A DNA stretch of 64,000 bases, taken from contig NZ_JAHXOZ010000003.1 in NCBI RefSeq assembly GCF_023147585.1, positions 124,001-188,000 on the forward strand, in the 5' to 3' direction. The stretch is from Micrococcus sp. EYE_212. GTDB lineage: Bacteria; Actinomycetota; Actinomycetes; Actinomycetales; Micrococcaceae. Shown here piece after piece: positions 48,022 through 59,445 of the stretch. Under the pieces are notes generated by a model. The model did no database searches, was not told where the DNA came from, and saw nothing but the letters and a program-made list of their open reading frames with translations. The position numbers and the translations under genes were made by a program. The stretch's first letter is position 1. Each line of letters opens with the position of its first letter.

Positions 48022-48029
48022 GTGGCAGG

Positions 48030-48035
48030 ACTCTA
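48030..48035 (-). promoter_or_regulatory. -10 box of the dut operon
   Basis: TAGAGT on the minus strand ends eight bases before the dut GTG, within the 65-base gap shared with the divergent DUF3093 gene. Confidence 0.5.
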
Positions 48036-48086
48036 CCCGAGCCGCGTCGGGGCCCCCGGGCGGCCGGATGTGGGAAGCTGGAGGAC

Positions 48087-48614
48087 ATGCAGGAGCCCCA
48101 CGACGACGACGCCCGCCCCCTCTCCGCCGAGCCCGCCCCCGCGGTCGCCGGCGACCCTGACCCGGTGGTCTACGAGGAGCGGCTCTCCCCGTCGCCGGGC
48201 GTGTGGATCGTGGCCCTCATGCTCGCGGGTCTGGCCATCCTGGTGTTCGCGCCGATCGACATCGTCGTGGGGCTGATCGCCGCGGCCGTCTTCTTCGGGA
48301 TCGAGGCACTCCTGCTGATCACCGGAACCCCCCGGATCACGGTGCGCGAGCGGACGCTGCAGGTGGGCCGCGCGAGCATCGAGCGGCGTCACATCGGTGC
48401 GGTGACGGGACATCGCGGCGAGTCGGCGCGGCAGCAGCGCGGGCCGCACCTGCACGGACTGGCCTACGTGACGGTGCGCGGGTGGATCTCCCCCGTCGTG
48501 CGCGTCCAGATCACGGACGAGCGGGACCGGACGCCGTACTGGCTCACGAGCACCCGCCGGCCGGAGGAGCTCGTGGCGGTCCTCGGCGGCCACATGGCCG
48601 CCGAGGACGGGTGA
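48087..48614 (+). CDS. DUF3093 family membrane protein
   Basis: 175 residues with two adjacent membrane helices (about 38-55 and 58-78, [15 protein letters not shown] and [20 protein letters not shown]) followed by a soluble domain with [15 protein letters not shown] and [15 protein letters not shown]. This matches the actinobacterial DUF3093 family, found beside dut and DUF4193. The ATG is supported by GGAGGAC immediately upstream. Function unknown. It converges on DUF4193 with four bases between the stops. Confidence 0.85.
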   Translation: MQEPHDDDARPLSAEPAPAVAGDPDPVVYEERLSPSPGVWIVALMLAGLAILVFAPIDIVVGLIAAAVFFGIEALLLITGTPRITVRERTLQVGRASIERRHIGAVTGHRGESARQQRGPHLHGLAYVTVRGWISPVVRVQITDERDRTPYWLTSTRRPEELVAVLGGHMAAEDG

Positions 48615-48618
48615 GGGC

Positions 48619-48918
48619 TCAGCCCTCGCAGTCGGTGCAGTAGAGCTCGCCGTTCTTCTCGCGCGCGGCCTGCGAGCGGTGGCGCACCAGGAAGCACGAG
48701 GCACACGTGAACTCGTCGGACTGCGCGGGCAGGACCCGCACCATGAGCTCCTCGCCGGAGAGGTCCGCCCCCGGCAGCTCGAATCCCTCCGCCGCCTCGG
48801 TCTCGTCCTCGTCCACGACGGCCGACTGCGTGTCGGTGCGACGCGCCTTCAGCTCCTCGATGGAATTCTGGCCGAGCTCTTCCTCGTTCTTGCGAGGGGC
48901 ATCGTAGTCCGTGGCCAT
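48619..48918 (-). CDS. DUF4193 family small zinc-ribbon protein
   Basis: A 99-residue acidic protein. The start MATDYDAPRKNEEEL and the acidic middle are typical of the DUF4193 family. Residues about 71-97 have two CxxC pairs (CASC and CTDC), which look like a zinc ribbon, with an Arg/His-rich stretch between them (LVRHRSQAAREK). Members are universal in Actinobacteria next to dut/sepH; the role is not settled to my knowledge. There is no clear ribosome binding site. Confidence 0.88.
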   Translation of the reverse strand: MATDYDAPRKNEEELGQNSIEELKARRTDTQSAVVDEDETEAAEGFELPGADLSGEELMVRVLPAQSDEFTCASCFLVRHRSQAAREKNGELYCTDCEG

Positions 48919-49203
48919 GGTGTGGTTCTCACGCTCCGCTGGTGGGGGTACGGCATCGGGACCGATGCCGGTGCGGGCAGCGGATCGGGACCCCCGAGGG
49001 GAGCGCCCGCCGTCATCCTGCGCCGTTGCGCGTAGATTGTGCACCACGGGCCGCCGGGAACCAAATGGCCGCGGGCCGCGCTCGCACCGCGGCTCCCCGC
49101 GGCCGGACCGCTAGGATCAGCAGAGGCCCGACGCCGGCCGCGCCGTCCGCGCCCGCGGATACGCCGCGGACCGGTCGAGAACGATGTGGGAGGGACCACC
49201 GCC
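48919..49203. other. Gap between DUF4193 and sepH with promoters only
   Basis: A TAGGAT box at 49112-49117 (plus) predicts a sepH leader of about 80 bases. For DUF4193 the most likely -10 is CACAAT on the minus strand near 49038-49043. No small gene or strong hairpin was seen in the remaining sequence. Confidence 0.4.
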
Positions 49204-50937
49204 ATGGCAGAGCTGCGACTGACCGGACCCACCGAGGACGGCCGGGCACTGCGCCTGGCCGACGCGGACGGGCAGGAGCACTCCCTGCCCCTCTCCGTCT
49301 ACCTGCGCCGCCTCGTGCTCGAGGGCACGGAGCAGGAGGACGCCGAGCCTCAGGAGCAGCCCGCGCAGGACGCCCCGCGGGGGGACGAGCAGGACACCGA
49401 CGAGCAGAGCCCCGACGACGCGTCCGGCGATGAGGTCACCGGCGGCGTCGATCCCGAGGAGGAACAGCCGCCCCGCCGCACCGGCCCCAGCCCCCTGGCG
49501 CCGCGCATCACGCCTCCCCTCCAGCCGGAGGCGGCCTCCCACGCGCCCCTGCCGCCGGCCGCCGGCGCCCCGTCTGCGGCCCCGCTCACCGCCACGTCCG
49601 CCCTCACGGGCTCCCCTGAGCCCGCCGCGTCCCCCGTGGAAGCGCGTCCGACGCCGGGCGAGCCCGCCGCGCCGCGCCCCTCCATGACCCGCTCTTCCGC
49701 GTACCGCCCCGCCGCGCAGGGCGAGCGCCGCACCGCGTCCGGCACGCCCACCGCTCCCCTGGCCGACCAGGAGGACGTGCGCGCCGCGGCCACCCAGGAG
49801 GCCCCGCCGCTCTCGCCGCGGGAGATCCAGCAGCGCATCCGTGCGGGCGCCTCGGTGGAGCAGGTGGCCCGCGAGAGCGGCAACCCCTTCGCCCGCATCC
49901 GCAGCTACGGCTTCCCCGTCCTCGCGGAGCGCGGCTACGTGGCGCAGCAGGCGCGCGGCACGGAGATCTGGGTCGGCGGCCCCGATCTGTACACCGATGC
50001 GATCGAGGACGGCGGGCCCAGCACCCTGGGCGAGCTCGCCGAGCATCGGCTGCGCGAGCTGGGCGCCCCCGCGGGCGGACTCGAGTGGGACGCATGGCGC
50101 GAGCCCTCCGGCGAGTGGACCGTGACCGCGCAGTTCGCGGCGACCGGCCTGCGCACCCGGCCCACCACGGAGGAGCCGCCCGCGCGGTGGACGTTCCGCC
50201 CGGTGGGGCGGCACCTGGACCCGCAGAACGCGTGGGCCCGGATGCTCTCCGATGCTGAGGCGTGGGACGTGTTCCCCGAGCCGCTGGCTCCGCGGACCCC
50301 GTCCTCCGAGACCGACGCCGAGGCCGCCGATGCGGGCGCCCCCGCGGCGGCGGGCCGCCGTCCTGACGCTGCGGTGGACGACGCGGAGGCGGCGGTGACC
50401 CCGCTGGGCGCCCACACCCCCGCGGCCGACCCCGACGCCGACCTCCTGGAGATCCTCCGGGCCCGCCGCGGACAGCGCGTGGGCGCGGACTCCGCCTCGG
50501 ACGACGCCCTGGCCCACCTGATCGCCCGCGACGCGGCCCAGCGCCGGGCCGCGGCCCCGACGCCCCTGCGCCCGTCCCTCCCGGATCCCGCGGCGGAGGC
50601 GGCGGACGCCCGCCGCGCACCGGGGGCACACGACGCCGCGTCGTCCGAGGTGACCGAGGCCGAGGTGGACCGCGAGGTCAGCCGCGCCCAGGACGAGGTC
50701 GCCCAGGTCCGCGCCGCCACGGCCGACGTCGCCGACGACCGGGATGACGCGGAGGTCGCCGAGCCTGAGACCGCCGAGATCGAGGCCGAGGCGAGCGCCG
50801 GAACGCCGGAGTCGACCCCTGCCCCGGGCCGCCCCGCGATGCCCACCCCCACGCCGCGGCCCCGCTCCCGCTCGGCCTCGCGCCGCGCGTCGGTGCCCAG
50901 CTGGGACGACATCGTCTTCGGCCGCAAGGGCGACTGA
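49204..50937 (+). CDS. sepH: Septation protein SepH
   Basis: SepH (DUF3071) is the actinobacterial DNA-binding regulator that stimulates FtsZ assembly at division. The product is 577 residues. The conserved part is at both ends of the first half: the N-terminal LRLTGPTEDGRALRLADADG segment, then the helix-turn-helix around LSPREIQQRIRAG (203-260) and EIWVGGPDLYTD. Between and after these are long Ala/Pro/Glu-rich disordered regions. The C-terminus has SVPSWDDIVFGRKGD, the FtsZ-contact end in homologues. GGGAGG upstream supports the ATG. Confidence 0.92.
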   Translation: MAELRLTGPTEDGRALRLADADGQEHSLPLSVYLRRLVLEGTEQEDAEPQEQPAQDAPRGDEQDTDEQSPDDASGDEVTGGVDPEEEQPPRRTGPSPLAPRITPPLQPEAASHAPLPPAAGAPSAAPLTATSALTGSPEPAASPVEARPTPGEPAAPRPSMTRSSAYRPAAQGERRTASGTPTAPLADQEDVRAAATQEAPPLSPREIQQRIRAGASVEQVARESGNPFARIRSYGFPVLAERGYVAQQARGTEIWVGGPDLYTDAIEDGGPSTLGELAEHRLRELGAPAGGLEWDAWREPSGEWTVTAQFAATGLRTRPTTEEPPARWTFRPVGRHLDPQNAWARMLSDAEAWDVFPEPLAPRTPSSETDAEAADAGAPAAAGRRPDAAVDDAEAAVTPLGAHTPAADPDADLLEILRARRGQRVGADSASDDALAHLIARDAAQRRAAAPTPLRPSLPDPAAEAADARRAPGAHDAASSEVTEAEVDREVSRAQDEVAQVRAATADVADDRDDAEVAEPETAEIEAEASAGTPESTPAPGRPAMPTPTPRPRSRSASRRASVPSWDDIVFGRKGD

Positions 50938-50941
50938 GCCG

Positions 50942-50956
50942 CGCCTCGCCGAGGCG
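50942..50956. terminator. Bidirectional hairpin between sepH and the phosphatase gene
   Basis: A 6-base perfect stem (CGCCTC with GAGGCG) and a 3-base loop in the 26-base space between two convergent stop codons could serve both genes. Confidence 0.5.
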
Positions 50957-50963
50957 GGTCCGC

Positions 50964-52181
50964 TCAGCGCACCCAGGTGAGCAGCGGGACCTCGCGCTCG
51001 GCGCGTGTGGGCGCCCCGTGCTGCCCGACCATCGCGAAGGCGGTCGGCTCCACGCGGCGACCGTCGTAGAGCGCGAGGTCGCCGTGGACGGCGATCAGCA
51101 GGTCCCCGATGCGGCCGCGGACGCGCTCCTCCACGCGCTCCCCGAACCATCCGGCCGCCACCGCCTCCTCCCGGGTGAGCACCCAGGCGTGCGCCCCGTA
51201 CCGCTCGAGCCACGCGGCACGGGTGCTTTCGCGCACCGCCTCGTCCGCGTCGGGGCGGAAGTGCAGCTGCACGAGACGCGGCTCCCCCGCGGTGTGCGCC
51301 ACCCCGGCCAGCAGCGCGGGATCGAGCAGCGCGCCCCCGTCGTCGAGCGCGGCGTAGTCCACGCGCCGGGAGGCGGGCACGTCCACCATGCCGTGGTCGC
51401 CCGTGGCGAGGACCACGGTGCCCGCGGGGACGCGCGCGAGGAGGCGGCGCAGGGCGGAGTCGACCTCCTCGAGGGCGTGCAGCCACTGCGGCGATCCCAC
51501 GCCGTGGCGGTGGCCGGCCTTGTCCAGCTCGTTCGCGTAGACGTACACGAGGGTGGGCTCGCGGGCGTCCTTCAGGACGCGCTCGGCGTGCTGGGCGCGC
51601 GCGAGCAGTCCCCTCCCCGCCACGAAGCGGCCGCCGCGCAGGCCCGCGCGGGTCAGCGCCGAGTGCTCGAAGGCCGGCAGGGAGACCGTGACCGTGTCCA
51701 CGCCGGCCGCGGCCGCGCGCTCGAGCACGGTGGCGTGCGGCTGCCAGGCCAGCGGGTCCGTGGCCTCGTCCCAGCCGCCGAGCTGGTTGACCACCACGCC
51801 GCGCTCCGGGTCCAGGACGTCGTAGCCGGCGATCCCGTGCTCCCCGACCTCCAGGCCCGTGCCGAGGCTCGTGAGCGAGGCGGCGGTGGTGGTGGGCACG
51901 GCCGCCTGGAGCACGCGGCCGCCGTCCGCCATCGCCGCGCGGAGCGTGGGCGCGTGTCCGCCGAAGCGCCGGAGATGGGCACGTCCCAGCCCGTCCACGA
52001 GGGCCACGACGACGCGCCGCGTGGACGGCAGGCCGAGCGCGTTGGTCATCCCCTCCACCCCGAGGGCGGCCGCCGCGGAGACCAGCACGGAGCGCAGGGC
52101 ACGCTCGGGCGGGACGACGCCGGCGGGGACGGCCGGGCCGCCCGGCGCCTGCGGAGAGGTGGGGGCCGACTCCCCCGTCAA
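50964..52181 (-). CDS. Alkaline phosphatase-superfamily nucleotide pyrophosphatase/phosphodiesterase
   Basis: 405 residues. The alkaline phosphatase-like core has ALVDGLG with the metal-binding Asp, the TTTAASLTSLGTG segment with the nucleophile Thr, ANELDKAGHRHGVGS (Asp/His ligands) and LATGDHGMVDV (Asp-His pair). No signal peptide is seen, so it should be cytoplasmic, unlike secreted PhoA. The substrate is unknown. The TTG at 52181 is proposed because it overlaps the DUF5998 stop (TTGA) and continues the common actinobacterial pair; the true start could be further in. Confidence 0.85.
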   Translation of the reverse strand: MTGESAPTSPQAPGGPAVPAGVVPPERALRSVLVSAAAALGVEGMTNALGLPSTRRVVVALVDGLGRAHLRRFGGHAPTLRAAMADGGRVLQAAVPTTTAASLTSLGTGLEVGEHGIAGYDVLDPERGVVVNQLGGWDEATDPLAWQPHATVLERAAAAGVDTVTVSLPAFEHSALTRAGLRGGRFVAGRGLLARAQHAERVLKDAREPTLVYVYANELDKAGHRHGVGSPQWLHALEEVDSALRRLLARVPAGTVVLATGDHGMVDVPASRRVDYAALDDGGALLDPALLAGVAHTAGEPRLVQLHFRPDADEAVRESTRAAWLERYGAHAWVLTREEAVAAGWFGERVEERVRGRIGDLLIAVHGDLALYDGRRVEPTAFAMVGQHGAPTRAEREVPLLTWVR

Positions 52182-52849
52182 GCGGCCGCCCGGAGGTGGG
52201 CGCGGCGCAGGGCGCGGGCGAAGACGACGGCGCCGTCCACGGCGGCCTGGCCCTCGGCGTCGGCCGCCACGCGGATCACGAGGTCCTCCCGTGCGGCGGT
52301 CCCGGTGTAGCCGTGGTCCTCCTCGCACTGCGGATCGGCGCAGCCGGCCGGCTGCAGGTCCAGGCGCTGGCCTCCGGCCCACTGCACGCCCAGCGTCACC
52401 TCGGCCACCGGGTCCGAGGGGTGGAAGCGGGCCGGATCGGCGTGACCCGTGGTGAGCAGGACGGAGGCGATCGCCGTCAGCGGGACCAGCTCGGTGGACA
52501 CCTGGGCCAGCACGGCCTGGCCCTCCGGGTCGGCGGCATGGTCGTCGAGGTGGACGGCGAGCAGCACGTCCGCGGCGAGGACCAGCACGGTGATGTGCCG
52601 GTGGATCTCGTCGTAGTCGAAGTGCGTGTCCACGTGCACCAGGTGCGCCAGCACGGCGCGCCCCTCGAGCTCCTGGGCGATCGCGTGGGCCACGAGCTCC
52701 GGGTAGAAGCCGGCGCGCACGAGGGAGCCGCCCAGGGTGGCGGCCGCGTCCACGGTGCGGTGCCCGGTGCGGGCGTCAGGGCCCTCGGGACGGCCCCCGT
52801 GGCGGGGGTCCTGGTGGCCGGAGTCGTGATTCCTGCGCAGCGGGGTCAT
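52178..52849 (-). CDS. DUF5998 family protein
   Basis: A 223-residue soluble protein that I match to DUF5998 by its position between the phosphodiesterase and acetyltransferase genes and by segments such as SLVRAGFYPELVAHAIAQEL and LHVDTHFDYDEIHRH-like VDTHFDYDEIHRHITVL. A Cys-rich loop PAGCADPQCEEDHGY near the end could bind a metal. The ATG at 52849 lies seven bases after TAGCAT, the leaderless spacing. A GTG at 52909 overlaps the previous gene but gives a weak N-terminus. Function unknown. Confidence 0.75.
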   Translation of the reverse strand: MTPLRRNHDSGHQDPRHGGRPEGPDARTGHRTVDAAATLGGSLVRAGFYPELVAHAIAQELEGRAVLAHLVHVDTHFDYDEIHRHITVLVLAADVLLAVHLDDHAADPEGQAVLAQVSTELVPLTAIASVLLTTGHADPARFHPSDPVAEVTLGVQWAGGQRLDLQPAGCADPQCEEDHGYTGTAAREDLVIRVAADAEGQAAVDGAVVFARALRRAHLRAAA

Positions 52850-52856
52850 GGGGTCC

Positions 52857-52862
52857 ATGCTA
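52857..52862 (-). promoter_or_regulatory. -10 box of the DUF5998 gene (leaderless type)
   Basis: TAGCAT on the minus strand ends seven bases before the ATG at 52849, just past the stop of the acetyltransferase gene. Confidence 0.45.
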
Positions 52863-52901
52863 CGGCGAGGCCCGCGGGAGCCGCCGTCCGCAGGGCCGCG
52901 C

Positions 52902-55631
52902 TCAGTCACCCCGCAGCGCGCGGCGCGCGGAGTCCGTGCGCCGTGCGGCGTTGGCCACGTCCACCTCCGCCTGGAGCACGGTGACGCCCTCGGGCGAGGC
53001 CAGCACGGGAGCGAAGCGCAGGCGAGCGACCTGCGGGAGGTCGTCCTTGAGCACGCTGACTCGCCCCACGAGGTCCTCGAGGGCGGCCAGGTCCACGGCG
53101 GGCACCCCGCCCGTGGCCTCCAGCTTGGCGGCCGCGCGGGGAGCGCGCACCATGCGGGCCACGTCCCGGTCCGTCAGGGGCGGCACGCGGTGCACCCAGT
53201 CCCCCAGCAGGTCCGTGGCGTCTCCGGCGATCCCGAACGAGACGACCGGGCCCAGGAGCGGGTCCTCAAGCGCCGTGACCATGCACGCCTGCCCGGCCGG
53301 GGCCATGGACTGCACCTCCAGCTCGGTGACGCCGAAGGGCTCGAGGACGCGGCGCATCTGCTGGACGTTGCGGCGCAGGGAGTCCGCGTCCACCACGTTC
53401 AGGCGCACGCCGCCGAGGTCCAGGCGGTGGCGCAGGTGCGGGTCCACGGCCTTCACCGCCACGGGGAAGCCCAGCTCCTCGGCCGCGGCCACGGCCTCCT
53501 CCGCAGTGGAGAAGCGCACGGAGGGCAGGACGTCGATCCCGTAGTGGCCCAGCAGCTCCTGCGTCTCCTCCGGGGTGAGGCGCACGAGCTCCGTGCCCGC
53601 CGCGCGGGCCGCCGCGGCCTCCACGAGCGACTCGGCCGCGTGCAGGTCCGTGCCGGCGGGCTCGAGGGGCTCCCCCGCCTCCTCACGCCGCCAGTCCACG
53701 TAGTCGGCCAGCCGGCCGAGCACGGCCATGGCCTTCTGCGGCGAGGGGTAGAACGGCACGCCGGCCTGGAGGGAGCCCGGCTCGGCGTCGTCGGGCAGCG
53801 GCCCGGACGCACCGAGGGTGGCGGCGGAGTAGCGCGGGGAGACCACGTCCGTGAGGCACACCGCCACCGGCACGGCCGCGCCCGCGGTCATCTCCGCGAG
53901 GGCGCGGGCCAGCTCCTCGGGCTCGTCCTCACCCTGGTGCAGCCCGAGGCGGCCGACGACCACGACGGCGTCCGCCTCCGGGTGGGCGACGGCCGCGCGC
54001 ACCGAGGCGACGAGCTGCTCCTCGAGCGGGGCGATGCCGTTCTCGCGGTCGCCCAGGCCCAGGGTCTCGATCACGTCGAGCCCGGCCTCGGCGGCCGCGT
54101 CGCGGGTGAGGCGGTCCAGGGCCAGGGAGTCGGCCACGAGCACCACCCGGCGGCCCGTCGGCAGCGGCTGCGAGGCCACGGCCATGAGCACGTCCAGCAT
54201 GTCGTCGTGGGTGGAGGCCTCGAGGACGCCGGTCTGGTCCAGCATCGAGTCCACGGCGCCCGCGGGCGCCTGCGTGGTGCGCGTCTCGTGGCCCGGGGGC
54301 AGGAATCGGCCGGTCACGTCCGAGCGGACCACCACCACGGGCTTGGTGCGTGAGAGCCGCCGCGCGATCCGCGAGAACTTGCGCGGGTTGCCGAAGGACT
54401 CCAGGTAGACGCCCACGGCGGCGGTGTGCGGGTCGTCCTCGAAGTACTGCATGGCGTCATTGCCGGAGACGTCCGCCCGATTGCCCGCGCTCAGGGAGGT
54501 GGACACGCCGATCCCGCGCCGCTTGACGCCCGCCGAGACCATGGCCCCCACGGCGCCGGACTGGCTGAACAGGCCCACCGGGCCACGGCCCGCCAGCCCC
54601 GGCGACGGCGAGGCGTTGAGGCGCACCGCCGGATCGGTGCAGACGAGCCCGGCGGAGGCGGGGCCGATCACGCGCATGCCCTCGGCGCGAGCGCGGGAGA
54701 CGAGGCGGCGCTGCGCCTCCAGGCCGGCCGCGCCGGCGTCGGCATACCCGGAGGTGAGCACGAGCAGGCCCTTCGCGCCGATCGCGGCGGCGTCGGCGAC
54801 GACGTCGTCCACCGCGTCCGCGGGCACGGCCACGACCACGAGCTCGACGGGCTCGCCGACGTCCGCGAGCGCGGCGTGCGCCTCAATGCCCTGCACCTGC
54901 TCCGCCGCGTGGTTCACCGCGTGCACCGTGCCCGTGTAGCCGGCCTCGAGGATGTGGCGCAGCACGATCGAGCCCACGGACTGCGGGTCGCGGGAGGCCC
55001 CGACGACGGCCACGGACTCGGGCGCGACGAGCTCGGCGAGGCTGCGGGCCTCGGCACGGTGCTCCCGGGACTCCACCACGGCGCGCCACCGGGCGGTCGG
55101 GTTGATGGGGAACTCGACGGCCACCACGCCGTCCTCGAAGTGGCGGGCCACCTCGAAGCCGGACTCCTGGAAGACGGAGAGCATCTTGCGGTTCTCCGGC
55201 AGGACCTCCGCCGTGAAGCGGCGGATGCCGAACTCGCGGGCCGCGACGGCCAGGTGCTCCATGAGGATGGAGCCGAGGCCGCGGCCCTGGGCGGCGTCGG
55301 AGATGTTGAACGCCACCTCGGCGGCGTCCGTGCCCGGGAAGCGGTCGTAGCGGCCGATGCCCAGGATCTGCCCTCCGCGCGTGATCACGAAGGCCACGCG
55401 GTCCCGGTGGTCCACCGTCGTGAAGCGCTCGAGGTCCTTGCGGGACAACTCGGACTTGTACGTGAAGTACCGCAGGTAGATCGAGGCCTCGGACTGGTGG
55501 GCGTGCATGTCCTGCAGCCCGGCGGCGTCGTCGGGCGTGATGGGGCGCAGTCGCGCCGTGGCGCCGTCGCGCAGCACGACGTCGGCCTCCCAGTGGCTCG
55601 GGTATCCGCGGACGGACTCGGTGTCACCCAT
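52902..55631 (-). CDS. Pat-type protein lysine acetyltransferase: GNAT fused to acyl-CoA synthetase-like domain
   Basis: 909 residues. A GNAT acetyltransferase domain (about 15-165, [15 protein letters not shown] as the acetyl-CoA loop) is followed by a CoA-binding and ligase-like ADP-forming acyl-CoA synthetase region ([15 protein letters not shown] onward) and an ATP-grasp end ([16 protein letters not shown]). This is the actinobacterial Pat order, the reverse of Escherichia coli PatZ. Pat enzymes inactivate acetyl-CoA synthetase and others by lysine acetylation. The region where active synthetases have the phospho-His (SHTGALAG) reads [13 protein letters not shown], so the synthetase part seems catalytically dead. 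Leaderless-type start. Confidence 0.88.
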   Translation of the reverse strand: MGDTESVRGYPSHWEADVVLRDGATARLRPITPDDAAGLQDMHAHQSEASIYLRYFTYKSELSRKDLERFTTVDHRDRVAFVITRGGQILGIGRYDRFPGTDAAEVAFNISDAAQGRGLGSILMEHLAVAAREFGIRRFTAEVLPENRKMLSVFQESGFEVARHFEDGVVAVEFPINPTARWRAVVESREHRAEARSLAELVAPESVAVVGASRDPQSVGSIVLRHILEAGYTGTVHAVNHAAEQVQGIEAHAALADVGEPVELVVVAVPADAVDDVVADAAAIGAKGLLVLTSGYADAGAAGLEAQRRLVSRARAEGMRVIGPASAGLVCTDPAVRLNASPSPGLAGRGPVGLFSQSGAVGAMVSAGVKRRGIGVSTSLSAGNRADVSGNDAMQYFEDDPHTAAVGVYLESFGNPRKFSRIARRLSRTKPVVVVRSDVTGRFLPPGHETRTTQAPAGAVDSMLDQTGVLEASTHDDMLDVLMAVASQPLPTGRRVVLVADSLALDRLTRDAAAEAGLDVIETLGLGDRENGIAPLEEQLVASVRAAVAHPEADAVVVVGRLGLHQGEDEPEELARALAEMTAGAAVPVAVCLTDVVSPRYSAATLGASGPLPDDAEPGSLQAGVPFYPSPQKAMAVLGRLADYVDWRREEAGEPLEPAGTDLHAAESLVEAAAARAAGTELVRLTPEETQELLGHYGIDVLPSVRFSTAEEAVAAAEELGFPVAVKAVDPHLRHRLDLGGVRLNVVDADSLRRNVQQMRRVLEPFGVTELEVQSMAPAGQACMVTALEDPLLGPVVSFGIAGDATDLLGDWVHRVPPLTDRDVARMVRAPRAAAKLEATGGVPAVDLAALEDLVGRVSVLKDDLPQVARLRFAPVLASPEGVTVLQAEVDVANAARRTDSARRALRGD

Positions 55632-55643
55632 AGGATCAGGGTA
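55631..55643. promoter_or_regulatory. Overlapping divergent promoters of the Pat gene and parC
   Basis: TACCCT on the minus strand (55643-55638) ends six bases before the Pat ATG. On the plus strand TAGGAT (55631-55636) would serve parC with a leader of about 37 bases. The two boxes lie in the same 48-base gap, so both polymerases cannot bind together. Confidence 0.5.
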
Positions 55644-55679
55644 GACAATCACCGACCCCGTGAGGATCCCCCCACCGCC

Positions 55680-58280
<2,601 letters not shown>

Positions 58281-58288
58281 GAACCCCT

Positions 58289-58327
58289 CCCCCCGGACGC
58301 CGTGATCCCGTCAGGGCCTCCGGGGGG
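58289..58327 (+). terminator. Hairpin after parC
   Basis: A 9-base perfect stem (58289-58297 with 58319-58327) with a 21-base loop. It lies directly upstream of the oleA -10 box and could keep parC transcription out of ole. Confidence 0.5.
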
Positions 58328-58333
58328 CTCGGC

Positions 58334-58339
58334 TAGAGT
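58334..58339 (+). promoter_or_regulatory. -10 box of the ole operon
   Basis: TAGAGT, predicting a transcript start near 58346 and a leader of about 60 bases. The 13-base context is almost identical to that of the FadB-like gene at 29644. Confidence 0.5.
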
Positions 58340-58345
58340 GACAGC

Positions 58346-58370
58346 CCGGCCCGTGCCAGCCACGGGCCGG
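58346..58370 (+). promoter_or_regulatory. Perfect hairpin at the predicted 5' end of the ole mRNA
   Basis: CCGGCCCGTG (58346-58355) pairs fully with CACGGGCCGG (58361-58370) around a 5-base loop. It starts at the base where transcription is expected, so it may stabilise the mRNA 5' end or act as a control element. Confidence 0.5.
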
Positions 58371-58407
58371 ATCCCCACCGCCAACAAGAACGGTCCAGGT
58401 GCCCCAC

Positions 58408-59430
58408 GTGTCCGGCAACGCCAGCTTCGAATACTCCCGCGCCGCCCTCCTGGCGGTGACCGAGGTGGAGGCACCCCTCGAGGTGACCTCGGATGACCTC
58501 GACGAGAAGCTGAAGGACGTGCTCGCCCGGCTGAAGCTGCCCGCCTCCCTGCTGCAGCGCGTCGCCGGGGTGCGGGCCCGCCGCTTCTGGGACGAGACGC
58601 GCGACTTCCAGGAGGCCGCCGCGGACGCCGGCACCGCCGCGCTCTCGGCCGCGGGCGTCGACGCCTCGCGCGTGGGCCTGCTGATCAACACCTCCGTCAC
58701 GCGCGCCACCCTCGAGCCCTCCGTGGCCGTGCGCATCCACGACCTCATGGGCCTGCCGACCTCCGCCACGAACTTCGACATCACGAACGCGTGCCTCGGG
58801 TTCGTCAACGGCCTGATGATCGCCTCCACCCTCGTGGACGCCGGACAGATCGACTACGCCGTGGTGGTGGCCGGCGAGGACTCCGGCAGGGTGCAGGAGG
58901 CCACCGTGCGGAACCTGCACGCGCAGACCACCAATCGCGGCAACTTCATGGAGCAGTTCGCCTCCCTCACCCTGGGCTGCGGAGCAGCCGCCGCCGTCGT
59001 GGGGAGCATCGAGGACCACCCGGACGCGCACCGCATCCTGCGCGGGGTCACCCGCGCCGGCACGGACCACCACGGCCTGTGCGTGGGCGACCACAACGGC
59101 ATGTTCACGGACTCCACGGCGCTGCTGACCGACGGCCTCGAGCTCGTCATGGACGCGTGGAACGACACGCCGCAGGAGTGGGGCTGGCGGGACATGGACC
59201 GCTACATCACCCACCAGGTCTCCCAGCTGCACACGAACGCCATCTCCGAGGCCGCCGGCCTCGACCCCGAGCGCATCCCCCGCACGTTCCCCACCCTGGG
59301 CAACGTGGGGCCGGCCTCGCTGCCCATCACGCTGGTGCGCGAGCAGGAGCGACTCTCCGCCGGGGACCATGTCCTGTGCCTGGGCGTCGGCTCGGGCCTG
59401 AACACCGCCATGCTCGAGATCCAGTGGTGA
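58408..59430 (+). CDS. oleA: OleA, acyl-CoA head-to-head condensing enzyme
   Basis: OleA is a thiolase-fold enzyme that joins two long-chain acyl-CoAs by Claisen condensation to a beta-keto acid, the first step of long-chain olefin synthesis. It is 340 residues from the chosen GTG, which has AGGTG six bases upstream; a GTG nine bases earlier is possible. Key residues match Xanthomonas OleA: Cys129 (DITNACLGFVNG), the proton-shuttling Glu103 (LEPS), His269 (THQVS) and Asn299 (GNVGPAS). It is followed after 15 bases by oleBC. Confidence 0.94.
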   Translation: MSGNASFEYSRAALLAVTEVEAPLEVTSDDLDEKLKDVLARLKLPASLLQRVAGVRARRFWDETRDFQEAAADAGTAALSAAGVDASRVGLLINTSVTRATLEPSVAVRIHDLMGLPTSATNFDITNACLGFVNGLMIASTLVDAGQIDYAVVVAGEDSGRVQEATVRNLHAQTTNRGNFMEQFASLTLGCGAAAAVVGSIEDHPDAHRILRGVTRAGTDHHGLCVGDHNGMFTDSTALLTDGLELVMDAWNDTPQEWGWRDMDRYITHQVSQLHTNAISEAAGLDPERIPRTFPTLGNVGPASLPITLVREQERLSAGDHVLCLGVGSGLNTAMLEIQW

Positions 59431-59445
59431 GCTGAAGGAGCCCCC

